NCBI GenBank assembly: GCA_964457925.1
Contig: CAYWGH010000012.1
Span: forward strand, 1-64,000
From: Coneutiohabitans sp964457925
GTDB lineage: Bacteria; Zhuqueibacterota; Zhuqueibacteria; Zhuqueibacterales; Zhuqueibacteraceae
DNA length: 64,000 nucleotides
Direction of reading: 5' to 3'
Shown here: positions 46,089-54,808 of the stretch, piece by piece
How the letters are laid out: each line of letters begins with the position of its first letter
Numbering within the stretch: the stretch's first letter is position 1
Position numbers and translations under genes: made by a program
The notes under the pieces: model-generated
What the model was told of the DNA's origin: nothing
Databases searched by the model: none
Seen by the model: the letters and a program-made list of their open reading frames with translations, nothing else

Positions 46089-46888
46089 CGAGCTGTTCTC
46101 AGTTGTTTCTTAAACCACGGCACGAACATACTCGTCGTGCGTTGATAGTCGCGATAATCTTCGCCCTTCGAGCGCAACGCTTGCGCCTCTGTCGCCGGAA
46201 TGCCGGTGACTTTGAAAATCGCCAGTAAAATCAGCGCCGGACAATACACCGAAACCCAACCATAAGGCGAAGCCGAGGCAAAAACAAAATAAGCCACCCA
46301 GATCAACGATTCAAAAAAATAATTCGGATGCCGGGAATAATTCCACAAACCAGTGCGGCAGGTTTTACCGTGATGGCGCGGGTCGCTTTTGAACTTGTGC
46401 AATTGCCAGTCTGCCAGCGCTTCTCCCAGAAACGCCATTAGCCAGAGGCCAAGGCCGATCCATTCCAAGGTTGCCGACGCAGGTTTTGGGTTTAAGCATA
46501 CCAGCAAAAACGGCGCGGATAAAACCAAATCGAGTAGAGCCTGTGCTTGAAAAAATATAAAGAACTTCAGATTCAGGTTCGTTTTCCATTTTCGGCGCAA
46601 CTCGCGATAACGGCCTTCTTCCTCCTGTCCGAGGTAGCGCGTGAACAGCAAATAAAACGCAAGCCGGAAACTCCAAACACATGCCATGGCTGTGATGAGA
46701 TATTTGCGCAGCGCCTCGCCCTCGCTCATGAAAAAATATAACAGTGCCAACAGCCCGAGGTTCAAGGCCCAGCCGAAGTCAACGATACCCGCGTTGCGCG
46801 TGCGCAGATGAATCAACCAAAGAATCGTCATTATGCAAAAAACAAGCGCAAGCCCCGCTCCAAGCATTTGCCCAGCCAAAGCAAGCAT
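46085..46888 (-). CDS. DUF1295 family membrane protein (steroid 5-alpha-reductase-like fold)
   Basis: The protein has 267 residues with about seven hydrophobic segments. The C-terminal signature CRTGLWNYSRHPNYFFE followed by a late TGIPATEAQALRSKGEDYRDYQ is typical of DUF1295, related to steroid 5-alpha-reductases and isoprenylcysteine methyltransferases. Such proteins are probably NADPH-dependent reductases or methyltransferases acting on lipids; the substrate is unknown. It is the first gene of the DUF1295/Cys-rich/selD operon and overlaps its neighbour by four bases. Confidence 0.88.
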   Translation of the reverse strand: MLALAGQMLGAGLALVFCIMTILWLIHLRTRNAGIVDFGWALNLGLLALLYFFMSEGEALRKYLITAMACVWSFRLAFYLLFTRYLGQEEEGRYRELRRKWKTNLNLKFFIFFQAQALLDLVLSAPFLLVCLNPKPASATLEWIGLGLWLMAFLGEALADWQLHKFKSDPRHHGKTCRTGLWNYSRHPNYFFESLIWVAYFVFASASPYGWVSVYCPALILLAIFKVTGIPATEAQALRSKGEDYRDYQRTTSMFVPWFKKQLRTAR

Positions 46889-47312
46889 AAATTTTTCTCA
46901 TCCGCGCGAGGCCATCCGCCTCCGATCAACAACTAAAATCAACCAATAATCGAATTATTGTCGTCGGCTCAATTTCGCAATGCTTCTTCAAATAGTCAAC
47001 CGATCTTTTTAGATTTTTACGGAGTCGATCAAAATATTTATCTCCGAGAAAAATCTTGCTTGCCTTCTCGGAAACTTTATTTTATCTTTCCGCAACTTTA
47101 TGCGCCTGCGCGTATGAAGCAGCCACTGAAACAAAATCATTGGTGGGTAGCGCGGTTATTTTGAGATTCTCTCCTGAAATCAACTTTCCGTCAAGCATTG
47201 ACGTGCAAAGTCCAGGATGGGCGGGTAGCTGACATGGCGGGGGAATCCATCCCAATCTCTCTTCTCTAATCATCACAATTTCGTTGTTTAACTTTAGCCA
47301 GGAGGAACGGAC
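46889..47312. other. Divergent intergenic region, AT-rich
   Basis: This lies between the DUF1295 operon (minus) and the secreted nuclease gene (plus). It contains a short inverted repeat CCGAGAA/TTCTCGG at 47044-47071 followed by a T-rich stretch, and the AGGAGGAAC ribosome binding site of the next gene at its end. A 38-codon minus-strand frame at about 47082-47198 has protein-like composition but no ribosome binding site. No other gene is seen. Confidence 0.4.
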
Positions 47313-50300
47313 ATGGTTACGTCCTATTCGGTGGGCCTCTTGAGGCATTTTTTGCTGGAACTTTTGGCGCATGTTCGCGCTGAAGAGCTCTCCCTCACAC
47401 GCCCGGCTTTCTTTCTGCTGATCTGGGGCTTGTTGGCATTTTCGCCGGCTGCCGCACAAACGCCAATCTTTATCAACGAAATTCACTACGACAACACTGG
47501 CGGCGATACCGGCGAGGCCATTGAGATTGCCGGGCCGGCAGGCAGCGATCTGACCGGTTGGAGCCTGGTGTTGTACAATGGCGCGAACGGGGCGAACTAC
47601 GGCACGATCTCGCTCAGCGGATTTATTGCCGATCTCGGCAACGGCTTTGGCGTTGTGGCAGTGAATTCCCCGGTTGCCATTCAAAACGGTGCTCCAGACG
47701 GCGTTGCGCTTGTGAATGCTGCCAGCGTAGTCGTGCAATTTCTGAGTTATGAGGGCACGTTCACGGCTACCGCCGGTCCGGCAAATGGCCTGACGAGCAT
47801 CGACATTGGCGTTTCTGAAACCGAGGCAACGCCGATTGGCGCCTCATTGCAGCTCAGCGGGACCGGCGTCAATTACGAAGACTTCACATGGTCTTCCGCA
47901 GTTGCGAACACGTTTGGCGCATTCAATAACGACCAAACTTTCGCGGGCGGCGATGCGGCGCCTTCGGTTACAAACACCTCACCGGCAAACGGCGCCAGCG
48001 GCGTCGCAATCACAACCACGATCATGATCGAGTTCAGCGAAGCTGTTGAGGTGAACGGCAGTTGGTTTTCCATATCCGGATCGTTAAGCAGCGCTCACAC
48101 GGCGACGGTCAGCGGAGGGCCACAAAGTTTTATCCTCGATCCGAATGATGAGTTCGCCAATGATGAAATCGTTACGGTCACCGTCTTCGCTGCGAATGTA
48201 ACGGATCAAGACACGCACGACCCGCCGGATAATATGACGGCGGATTTCTCTTTCAGTTTTACCACGATGGCGGGCGATGTCGCGCCCTCGATCATAAACA
48301 CCTCACCGGCAAACGGCGCCAGCGGCGTCGCAATTGCAACGAACCTCACAATCGACTTTAGTGAAGCCGTTACGGTTGCCGGTAGTTGGTTTTCGATCTT
48401 GGGATCATCAAGCGGTGCGCACACGGCAACCATCAGCAGCGGGCCGCAGAGTTTTACACTCGATCCCGATGTCGATTTCGCCCATGATGAGACCGTCACC
48501 GTCACCATCTTTGGCGCCAATGTCGCAGATCAAGACGACAACGATCCGCCGGACAACATGGCGGCAGATTTCTCCTTCAGCTTTGTCACGGCTTCTCCGC
48601 CAAGCATGATTATCAACGAGATTCTCGCGGATCCTGATGCCACCAATGGCGACGCGAACGGCGACGGCGCCGTAAACACGACGCAAGATGAATTTGTCGA
48701 ATTGGTGAATGTCTCCAACGCTGAGCTTGATCTCTCCGGATGGACGCTTTCGGACGTCGTGCAAGTTCGGCATACGTTTCCCGCCGGCACGTTCGTGAAA
48801 GGGCAATGCACAATTGTCGTTTTTGGCGGCGGAACACCTGCCGGCGCGTTCGGCGATGCGATTGTGCAAACCGCAAGCACGAACCAGCTAGGTTTAAACA
48901 ATACCGGCGACACGATCACGCTGCGCGATGCGAACAATGTGATCATCGCCTCTTACACCTATGGCGCGGAGGGTAACGACAACCAATCGCTCACTCGTGC
49001 TCCCGATCTCACCGGCGGAGAACCGTTCATCCGGCATTCGCTGGCAACCGGCGCAAGCGGCCGCTTGCATTCGCCCGGCACGCAAGTTGATGGCACACCA
49101 TTTTCAGGATGCGTTGCAACAACCTTGACAAAGGAGATTTTTGAGATTCAAGCCAGCGGGCTGACCAGCCCATTTGAGGGTCAAATTGTTACGACCGAAA
49201 ACAACGTCGTTACTGCCTTGCGCAGCGATGGCTTTTTCATGCAAACGCCGAGTGAGCGCAGCGACAACGATGCTGCAACTTCCGACGGCATTTTTGTCTA
49301 CACCAACACCGCGCCCGCAGTCGCCATTGGTGATTTGGTTCGCGTCACAGGCCAGGTGATTGAATTTTTCGAATTCACGCAATTCGACAATGTTTCCGAT
49401 ATCGCCGTCATTTCATCCGGCAATGCTCTGCCTCCCGCTGTTTCACTCGATGGTCTCACGCCTTCGCCGGATCAGCCGCAATCTGCCACCGAGTTTGAAC
49501 GATTCGAGAGCATGCGGGTTGAAATTGCCGAGGGCATTGCCACGAGCCCCAATCAGTCATTCGGCAGCGATCCGCTGGCAGAAGTGTTCATCGTTGCGGG
49601 AAATGCTCGCGCCTTCCGTGAGCCGGGTATTGCATTTCCCGGCCTGAGCGGGTTGCCGGTGTGGGATGGCAATCCCGAAATTTTCGAGCTTGATCCTGAT
49701 CGTCTCGGTCAGCCGAATGTGGAGATTCCTGCTGGTTCAAGCTTCAGCGCAACCGGCGTGCTGGCTTACGAGTTCGGAGACTATGAACTGTGGCCGGTGC
49801 AGTATTCGATCAATCCGGTCGCGCTACCGCGGCCGGTCCGCGCGCGTGCTGCCGGTGAAGCAACGATTGCCACGTTGAATGCGCATCTTTTGTATGACGA
49901 TGTTGACGATCCCGCCCTGGCAGAGCCGGTTCTGACAGCGCAGGAATACGCCGGCAAGTTAAGCAAACTTTCGCAATACATCCGCAATCTGCTGGATGCG
50001 CCGGAGATTCTCGCCATTCAAGAAGCCGAGAATCTCAACACGCTGCAAGCGCTCGCCGATCAAATCAACAATGATGACGGAACAATCAACTACACGCCTT
50101 ATCTCGTCGAGGGCAATGACATTTCCGGTGTCGATGTCGGCTTCCTGGTGCGCAATTCGGTTACAGTCAATTCACTCACCCAGTTCGGTGCAAGCGAAAC
50201 CCTGTCGCTTGACGGGTCATTGTTGCACGATCGGCCGCCGTTGCTGCTCGAGGCCGTTTTGCCCAATGGCCAACCCGTGTCTGTTTTAAATCTTCATTTG

Positions 50301-52613
50301 CGATCTTTAAATGATATTGAGGACGCAACTGAAGGCCCACGCGTGCGCCAGAAGCGCCACGAACAAGCCGTGTCGGTTTCAAACATGGCGCAGGGCCTGC
50401 AAACCGGCAGCCCCAGTATCAACTTGATTGTTACAGGCGATTTTAATGCTTTTCAATTCACCGATGGTTATGTTGATGTCCTTGGCCAGATTATGGGAAC
50501 GCCGTCGGATGCTTCGCAGGCATTGCTTCCCGGCAGTGATCATGTGAATCCGGATTTGATTAACCAAGTTTTGATGTTACCTGAAGACGAGCAGTATTCT
50601 TTCATTCACGCCGGCAGCGCGCAAGCGCTGGATCATATGCTGGTATCGCAGGCTTTGGAGGCGTTTGCAAGTGATATCGCCTATGCGCGGGGCAATGCGG
50701 ACGCGCCCGAGATTTTTGCTTCCGATGCTTCCACGGCCATGCGCGCTTCGGATCACGATGGACTCGTTTTGTATATTCGCGCTCCACTCTCGGCAGATGC
50801 CGGCGAAAATAAAGTCATCTGCGCAGGCGGCTCCGTCGTTATCGGCGGCGCGCCTGCTGCCATGGGCGGCGCGGGCGGCCCGTACACGTTCAGTTGGTCG
50901 CCGAGTGAAGGCCTGAGCGATGCGACGATTGCCAATCCGACTGCGTCTCCGCAACTAACGACGACATATGCGCTGACCGTCACTGAGCCGGCTACCGGCT
51001 TGATAGCGACAGATGAAGTCACAATCACCGTTTCCTCGGATCTCGCCGTGACCTTCGATCCAGTCGGGGAATTTTGTGCGACCTCGCCTGCGCTTGATCT
51101 CTCGGATTTTGTTTCGCCTGAGGGCGGAACTTTTTCCGGGCCGGGCGTTAGCGGCAACATGTTTGATCCGAAAGAAGCCGGCCCGGGCACGCACACAATT
51201 GTCTATAGCATCAGCGCCAGCGGTTGTGGTGGAAATGCTGCCCAGGAAATCATCGTTAGACAACCGCCGTTGGTAAATGCGGGAGAAAGCCGTGCGGTTT
51301 GCTTCGGCGAAACCGTTACGCTGGGAGGAAGTCCCACTGCCACGGGCGAAGGTCCGTTTACGTATTCTTGGATACCGGCAACCGGCCTCGATGATGCGCA
51401 AGCGGCAAACCCCAAAGCGCGGCTCACGGGTGATGCAGAATATATCGTGGAGGTAACGGATGCCAACGGCTGCACTGCAGCAGACACGATTACCTTGACC
51501 GTGCACAATTTTGTTTTTCTATCCGATGAAGAGGTGAAAATCGACGGCAATCGAGAATCGAACGGCAACATTCATTCAAACACAAAAATCTCATTCGGAA
51601 CTGGCACGGGTTCGCCGGGCACACACACGGGCAATCTCAGCGGCGGCGACAAGGCTGCGATCACGATTGGGAACAAAAACACGATTGTTGGTGATGTCAT
51701 CTGCGGCGGCAAGCTTTACTTATCGCGCACGGCCAAAATCACCGGCACCAAAAAAGATCAAGCAGAGGTTGCCCGCATTCCGCCTCCGGCCCTGTCCTTT
51801 GGCGCCGGCGGTGCAAGCCATGAGGTAAAGGCGAACAAAACACTGGCATTGGCACCCGGCGCGTATAATCGCCTCAAAGTCAAACGTAAGGGCACATTGA
51901 AACTGCGCAGCGGCGATTACTACTTCAATACTCTCGATACGGATCCGTTCGCCGGGATCTTACTGGATGTCACCGATGGGCCGGTAAATGTGAATATCGT
52001 CGAAGAGTTCGATATTGATGAAAACGTGCAAATCAAAATCACGCCCGAGGGTGAGGCCGGCACGGATAGGGTGACATTCAATCTCAAACAAGTGCCCAAG
52101 CTCGACATCGGCAAGGGCGCGCGGGTGCTGGGCGCGTTCATCGCCTCGCATGCGGAAATCCACTTCTCCAAAGACAGTAAATTTCGCGGCTCGATTTGCA
52201 GCGGCGGGTCCATCACCGTTGAAGCGCGCGTACCGTTCCAATTTCATGGATCAGCAACGCCGTTGCCGAAAGAAGAAAGCGATGAAATGAAATTCGTTGA
52301 CAACGCGCAACCGGTAACGAATTATGCGTTGTCGCAGAATTACCCCAATCCCTTCAATCCGGAAACGCGCATTCGTTTTGCGTTGCCAGAGGCAGGCGAA
52401 GTAAATTTGCGGATCTACAATGAAGCAGGACAACTGGTGAGAGAACTTGTCGACGGTCGAATTTCCAGCGGCAGACATGAATTGACTTGGGATGGCCGAG
52501 ATCGAACCGGCCGCCTCGCGGCAACTGGAGTATATTTTTATCGCTTGGTTATTCGCGGGGAAACCGGAGAGGTGATTTTGAAGGAGACGCGGCGCATGAC
52601 ATTGTTGAAGTGA
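47313..52613 (+). CDS. Large secreted multidomain nuclease/adhesin with C-terminal sorting domain
   Basis: The protein has 1766 residues, starts behind AGGAGGAACGGAC and has a signal peptide ending near AAAQ. In order: a lamin-tail-like domain (about 50-205), two near-identical Ig-like domains (about 212-430), a second lamin-tail domain (about 432-590), an OB-fold region (about 605-830), an endonuclease/exonuclease/phosphatase domain (about 850-1150) with IQEAEN, TGDFNAF near 1041-1047, LDHMLVS and the catalytic SDHDG, three PKD/SprB-like domains (about 1160-1405), a beta-rich region (about 1410-1650) and a FlgD-like sorting domain (NYPNPFNP near 1676). The order resembles ExeM/NucH-type extracellular DNases. 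It is probably a secreted or surface nuclease that scavenges DNA; no secretion machinery is in the window. Confidence 0.9.
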   Translation: MVTSYSVGLLRHFLLELLAHVRAEELSLTRPAFFLLIWGLLAFSPAAAQTPIFINEIHYDNTGGDTGEAIEIAGPAGSDLTGWSLVLYNGANGANYGTISLSGFIADLGNGFGVVAVNSPVAIQNGAPDGVALVNAASVVVQFLSYEGTFTATAGPANGLTSIDIGVSETEATPIGASLQLSGTGVNYEDFTWSSAVANTFGAFNNDQTFAGGDAAPSVTNTSPANGASGVAITTTIMIEFSEAVEVNGSWFSISGSLSSAHTATVSGGPQSFILDPNDEFANDEIVTVTVFAANVTDQDTHDPPDNMTADFSFSFTTMAGDVAPSIINTSPANGASGVAIATNLTIDFSEAVTVAGSWFSILGSSSGAHTATISSGPQSFTLDPDVDFAHDETVTVTIFGANVADQDDNDPPDNMAADFSFSFVTASPPSMIINEILADPDATNGDANGDGAVNTTQDEFVELVNVSNAELDLSGWTLSDVVQVRHTFPAGTFVKGQCTIVVFGGGTPAGAFGDAIVQTASTNQLGLNNTGDTITLRDANNVIIASYTYGAEGNDNQSLTRAPDLTGGEPFIRHSLATGASGRLHSPGTQVDGTPFSGCVATTLTKEIFEIQASGLTSPFEGQIVTTENNVVTALRSDGFFMQTPSERSDNDAATSDGIFVYTNTAPAVAIGDLVRVTGQVIEFFEFTQFDNVSDIAVISSGNALPPAVSLDGLTPSPDQPQSATEFERFESMRVEIAEGIATSPNQSFGSDPLAEVFIVAGNARAFREPGIAFPGLSGLPVWDGNPEIFELDPDRLGQPNVEIPAGSSFSATGVLAYEFGDYELWPVQYSINPVALPRPVRARAAGEATIATLNAHLLYDDVDDPALAEPVLTAQEYAGKLSKLSQYIRNLLDAPEILAIQEAENLNTLQALADQINNDDGTINYTPYLVEGNDISGVDVGFLVRNSVTVNSLTQFGASETLSLDGSLLHDRPPLLLEAVLPNGQPVSVLNLHLRSLNDIEDATEGPRVRQKRHEQAVSVSNMAQGLQTGSPSINLIVTGDFNAFQFTDGYVDVLGQIMGTPSDASQALLPGSDHVNPDLINQVLMLPEDEQYSFIHAGSAQALDHMLVSQALEAFASDIAYARGNADAPEIFASDASTAMRASDHDGLVLYIRAPLSADAGENKVICAGGSVVIGGAPAAMGGAGGPYTFSWSPSEGLSDATIANPTASPQLTTTYALTVTEPATGLIATDEVTITVSSDLAVTFDPVGEFCATSPALDLSDFVSPEGGTFSGPGVSGNMFDPKEAGPGTHTIVYSISASGCGGNAAQEIIVRQPPLVNAGESRAVCFGETVTLGGSPTATGEGPFTYSWIPATGLDDAQAANPKARLTGDAEYIVEVTDANGCTAADTITLTVHNFVFLSDEEVKIDGNRESNGNIHSNTKISFGTGTGSPGTHTGNLSGGDKAAITIGNKNTIVGDVICGGKLYLSRTAKITGTKKDQAEVARIPPPALSFGAGGASHEVKANKTLALAPGAYNRLKVKRKGTLKLRSGDYYFNTLDTDPFAGILLDVTDGPVNVNIVEEFDIDENVQIKITPEGEAGTDRVTFNLKQVPKLDIGKGARVLGAFIASHAEIHFSKDSKFRGSICSGGSITVEARVPFQFHGSATPLPKEESDEMKFVDNAQPVTNYALSQNYPNPFNPETRIRFALPEAGEVNLRIYNEAGQLVRELVDGRISSGRHELTWDGRDRTGRLAATGVYFYRLVIRGETGEVILKETRRMTLLK

Positions 52614-52659
52614 AAGCGCGCCCTGTGAGTTTGCGATAGATAAAAGCTTATCTCAAAAA

Positions 52660-52712
52660 AACTCCCACAAGATTGATTTTGAATCATTCACTTTTGTGGG
52701 AGTTGTGTTTTA
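52660..52712 (+). terminator. Terminator after the secreted nuclease gene
   Basis: AACTCCCACAA (52660-52670) pairs perfectly with TTGTGGGAGTT (52694-52704), with a small inner GATT/AATC pair, followed by GTGTTTTAT. It lies 46 bases after the stop codon. Confidence 0.75.
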
Positions 52713-52794
52713 TGGCAATTGCTCTTGGAACGCGGACTCCGCGAGTGACTCGCACAAGTCATCCGCCTTTGATTCGAATGGTTGTGATCGCGTT

Positions 52795-53394
52795 TCAACG
52801 AGGAACAGCAAGCGAGCCGTTGCTTGACAAAAGCAACCGGCGCATTTCCTCCCAGCGCTGCAACACGCCCGGACCGTACTTAGCGAGTTTCTGATGAACT
52901 TGCGCCACACTCAACTCTTGATAAAGCTGCTGCGGTATTTTTATATAGAAGCGATCGGCCATGCAAATGATCTTTTCTTCCAACGAGATGGGCAGATAAT
53001 CGCGCGCGGGCAGCGGCAGGTTTTGTTGCACGACTTCTTCCGCGGTGAGACCCGTGCCGGTATGCCGTTCACAGACCAGCGCATGACGCGGCAGTCCCTC
53101 CTGTTCCAAAATTTCACGCCCGAGAATCGTGTGCTTGATATAAGGCTCTTTGCCAAAGCAAAAAATTGCCGGCGCATCGCAACGAAAAATGCCAATATCA
53201 TGCAGCAACGCCGCTTCTTCAATAAAATCCAAGTCGAGATTGCTTTCAGGATGTCGCGCTTGAAAATCACGCGCAAGCGCAAGCGCCTTGGCCGCTACCA
53301 ACACGCTGTGCGTGATAAGAATGCGGTATAACTCGCTGGCGGGATCATAGTATTTTTGAATTACCGCAAAAGGGTTTAATCGCTTCAAATTCAT
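52795..53394 (-). CDS. HD domain phosphohydrolase
   Basis: The protein has 199 residues from ATG 53394; longer frames begin inside a heptamer repeat array and would add a low-complexity tail, so the inner start is preferred. The HD signature is present: a His in ILITHSVLVAAKAL, LLHDIGIFRC, a His in YIKHTILG and a His in CERHTGTGL. These bind metal in HD hydrolases acting on nucleotides or phosphates; the substrate is unknown. It is downstream of rsgA on the same strand, separated by 71 bases filled almost wholly by the repeat array. Confidence 0.85.
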   Translation of the reverse strand: MNLKRLNPFAVIQKYYDPASELYRILITHSVLVAAKALALARDFQARHPESNLDLDFIEEAALLHDIGIFRCDAPAIFCFGKEPYIKHTILGREILEQEGLPRHALVCERHTGTGLTAEEVVQQNLPLPARDYLPISLEEKIICMADRFYIKIPQQLYQELSVAQVHQKLAKYGPGVLQRWEEMRRLLLSSNGSLAVPR

Positions 53395-53401
53395 ATTGTC
53401 T

Positions 53402-53471
53402 CGCTGTTCGCTGTTCGCCCCTGCCCCCTGCCCCTTGCCACTTGCCCACTGCCCCATGCCCCTTGCTACTT
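53402..53471. repeat. Heptanucleotide tandem array (10 units), overlapping the rsgA stop
   Basis: Ten uninterrupted 7-base units run from CGCTGTT (twice) through variants of GCCCCTT, the same heptamer (rotated) as at 4135-4167. The last unit contains the rsgA stop codon (53466-53468). On the mRNA strand it is G-rich, with runs of three to five Gs that could form a G-quadruplex between rsgA and the HD gene. Confidence 0.88.
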
Positions 53472-54536
53472 GTATTTCTGCTTCAATTGCTTGCGCACGC
53501 TGCGATGTATGGCTTTCCATTTTCTCTTTTCTTCAAGTTGTGCGCGCTGATCCTGTTTGCGGTGCAAGAATTGCAATTCCTTCTGCATCTTTTTATAGTT
53601 GCCATAGCGTTCCGCGCTGATCTCTCCCGCCTCCAGGGCGGCCAAAACGGCGCATCCCGGTTCGCTTTCATGCTGGCAATCATTAAACCGGCAGTCAACA
53701 GCGAAACGTTCGATATCTTCGAATACCTCTTGCAAGCCTTCGGCGCCCTCCCAAAGCTGCAATTCACGCATGCCGGGCGTGTCGATAACCAGGCCGCCGG
53801 AGGGCACCAACACCAACTCGCGATGCGTGGTGATATGCCGGCCTCTATCGTCAGCCTCGCGAATTTCACCGGTTTTGAAATATTCCTCGCCGAGGAGTTT
53901 GTTGATCAAGGTTGATTTTCCCACGCCGGAAGAGCCGAGAAATGCAACGGTGCTGTTGTTTTGTAAATAGGCCGCCAACTTTGCCATGCCTTCTTCGGCC
54001 ACAGCGCTTACGGTGTGAATGGCCACGCCCAGCGCGACCGACGCAACCGCCTCACGGCACTCTTCAACATTATCACACAAATCTGTTTTATTAAGCACAA
54101 TAACCGGAATCGCGCCGCTTTCCCACGCTAATGTCAAATAGCGTTCGATACGCCGCAGATTCAAATCCTGATTCAACGAGCTGACGAGAAAAACCGTGTC
54201 GACATTCGTCGCCACGATCTGTTCGTCGGTATTGTCGCCGGCAGCCTTGCGCGAAAACTTGCTTTTGCGCGGCAACACGGCATGAATTACGGCCTTTTTC
54301 TCGTCGAGCAACGGGCGAATCACCACCCAATCGCCGACCGCCGGCAAATCTTCCGCGCCGCGCGCTTCATAAAACATCTTGCCGGCGGCCTCGGCGGACA
54401 ATTCGCCGAACTCCGTGTAGAGCCGGTAAGCTTTGCGATGTTCAATTGCCACGCGGCCGGCGGCAAAGCCCTTCTCTTTAAAAGAAGAAAAGTGCGCTTC
54501 GAAGAAGGCATTCCAGCCGAGTTTTTCAAGCACCAT
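53466..54536 (-). CDS. rsgA: Ribosome small-subunit GTPase RsgA
   Basis: The protein has 356 residues: an N-terminal OB fold (AVGDWVVIRPL), a circularly permuted GTPase domain in which G4 (VLNKTDL) precedes G1 (GSSGVGKSTLINKLLG) and G3 (DTPGMREL), and a C-terminal zinc site CRFNDCQHESEPGC. The permuted order is diagnostic of RsgA/YjeQ, which checks the decoding centre during late 30S maturation. It is followed by a heptamer array and the HD gene on the same strand. Confidence 0.95.
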   Translation of the reverse strand: MVLEKLGWNAFFEAHFSSFKEKGFAAGRVAIEHRKAYRLYTEFGELSAEAAGKMFYEARGAEDLPAVGDWVVIRPLLDEKKAVIHAVLPRKSKFSRKAAGDNTDEQIVATNVDTVFLVSSLNQDLNLRRIERYLTLAWESGAIPVIVLNKTDLCDNVEECREAVASVALGVAIHTVSAVAEEGMAKLAAYLQNNSTVAFLGSSGVGKSTLINKLLGEEYFKTGEIREADDRGRHITTHRELVLVPSGGLVIDTPGMRELQLWEGAEGLQEVFEDIERFAVDCRFNDCQHESEPGCAVLAALEAGEISAERYGNYKKMQKELQFLHRKQDQRAQLEEKRKWKAIHRSVRKQLKQKYK

Positions 54537-54685
54537 ATGTCTCTCGTATTGCGATAATTCCCGTCCAACGGCCCGCGCGCAGAAGATATTCCAAAGCTCG
54601 AATCAACTGGGTCCCAAATTATCAACTTTGGTTTCTATTGTCAACCGCATTGTTTTGCCGCCTGCTGGTATTTTTGCGCTTGCGC

Positions 54686-54713
54686 TTGCAATAACATTTC
54701 AATAGTTTATCCT
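54686..54713 (+). promoter_or_regulatory. Sigma-70-type promoter for the second GWxTD gene
   Basis: TTGCAA (54686-54691) and TATCCT (54708-54713) are separated by 16 bases. The transcript would start near 54720, about 90 bases before ATG 54809. Confidence 0.45.
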
Positions 54714-54808
54714 CACAGCGTCTGTCAAACACAAAATCGGCCCGGCACATGCCCCGGCATTGCTGCTGGCCATGAGATGCGTTCCCATTTATTCATTTTT
54801 GCGATCCT

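Noticed and set aside
47082..47198. 38-codon minus-strand frame with protein-like composition
   Set aside because: No ribosome binding site, no recognised family, and the longer form overlaps the secreted nuclease gene; possibly a gene remnant but not supportable.
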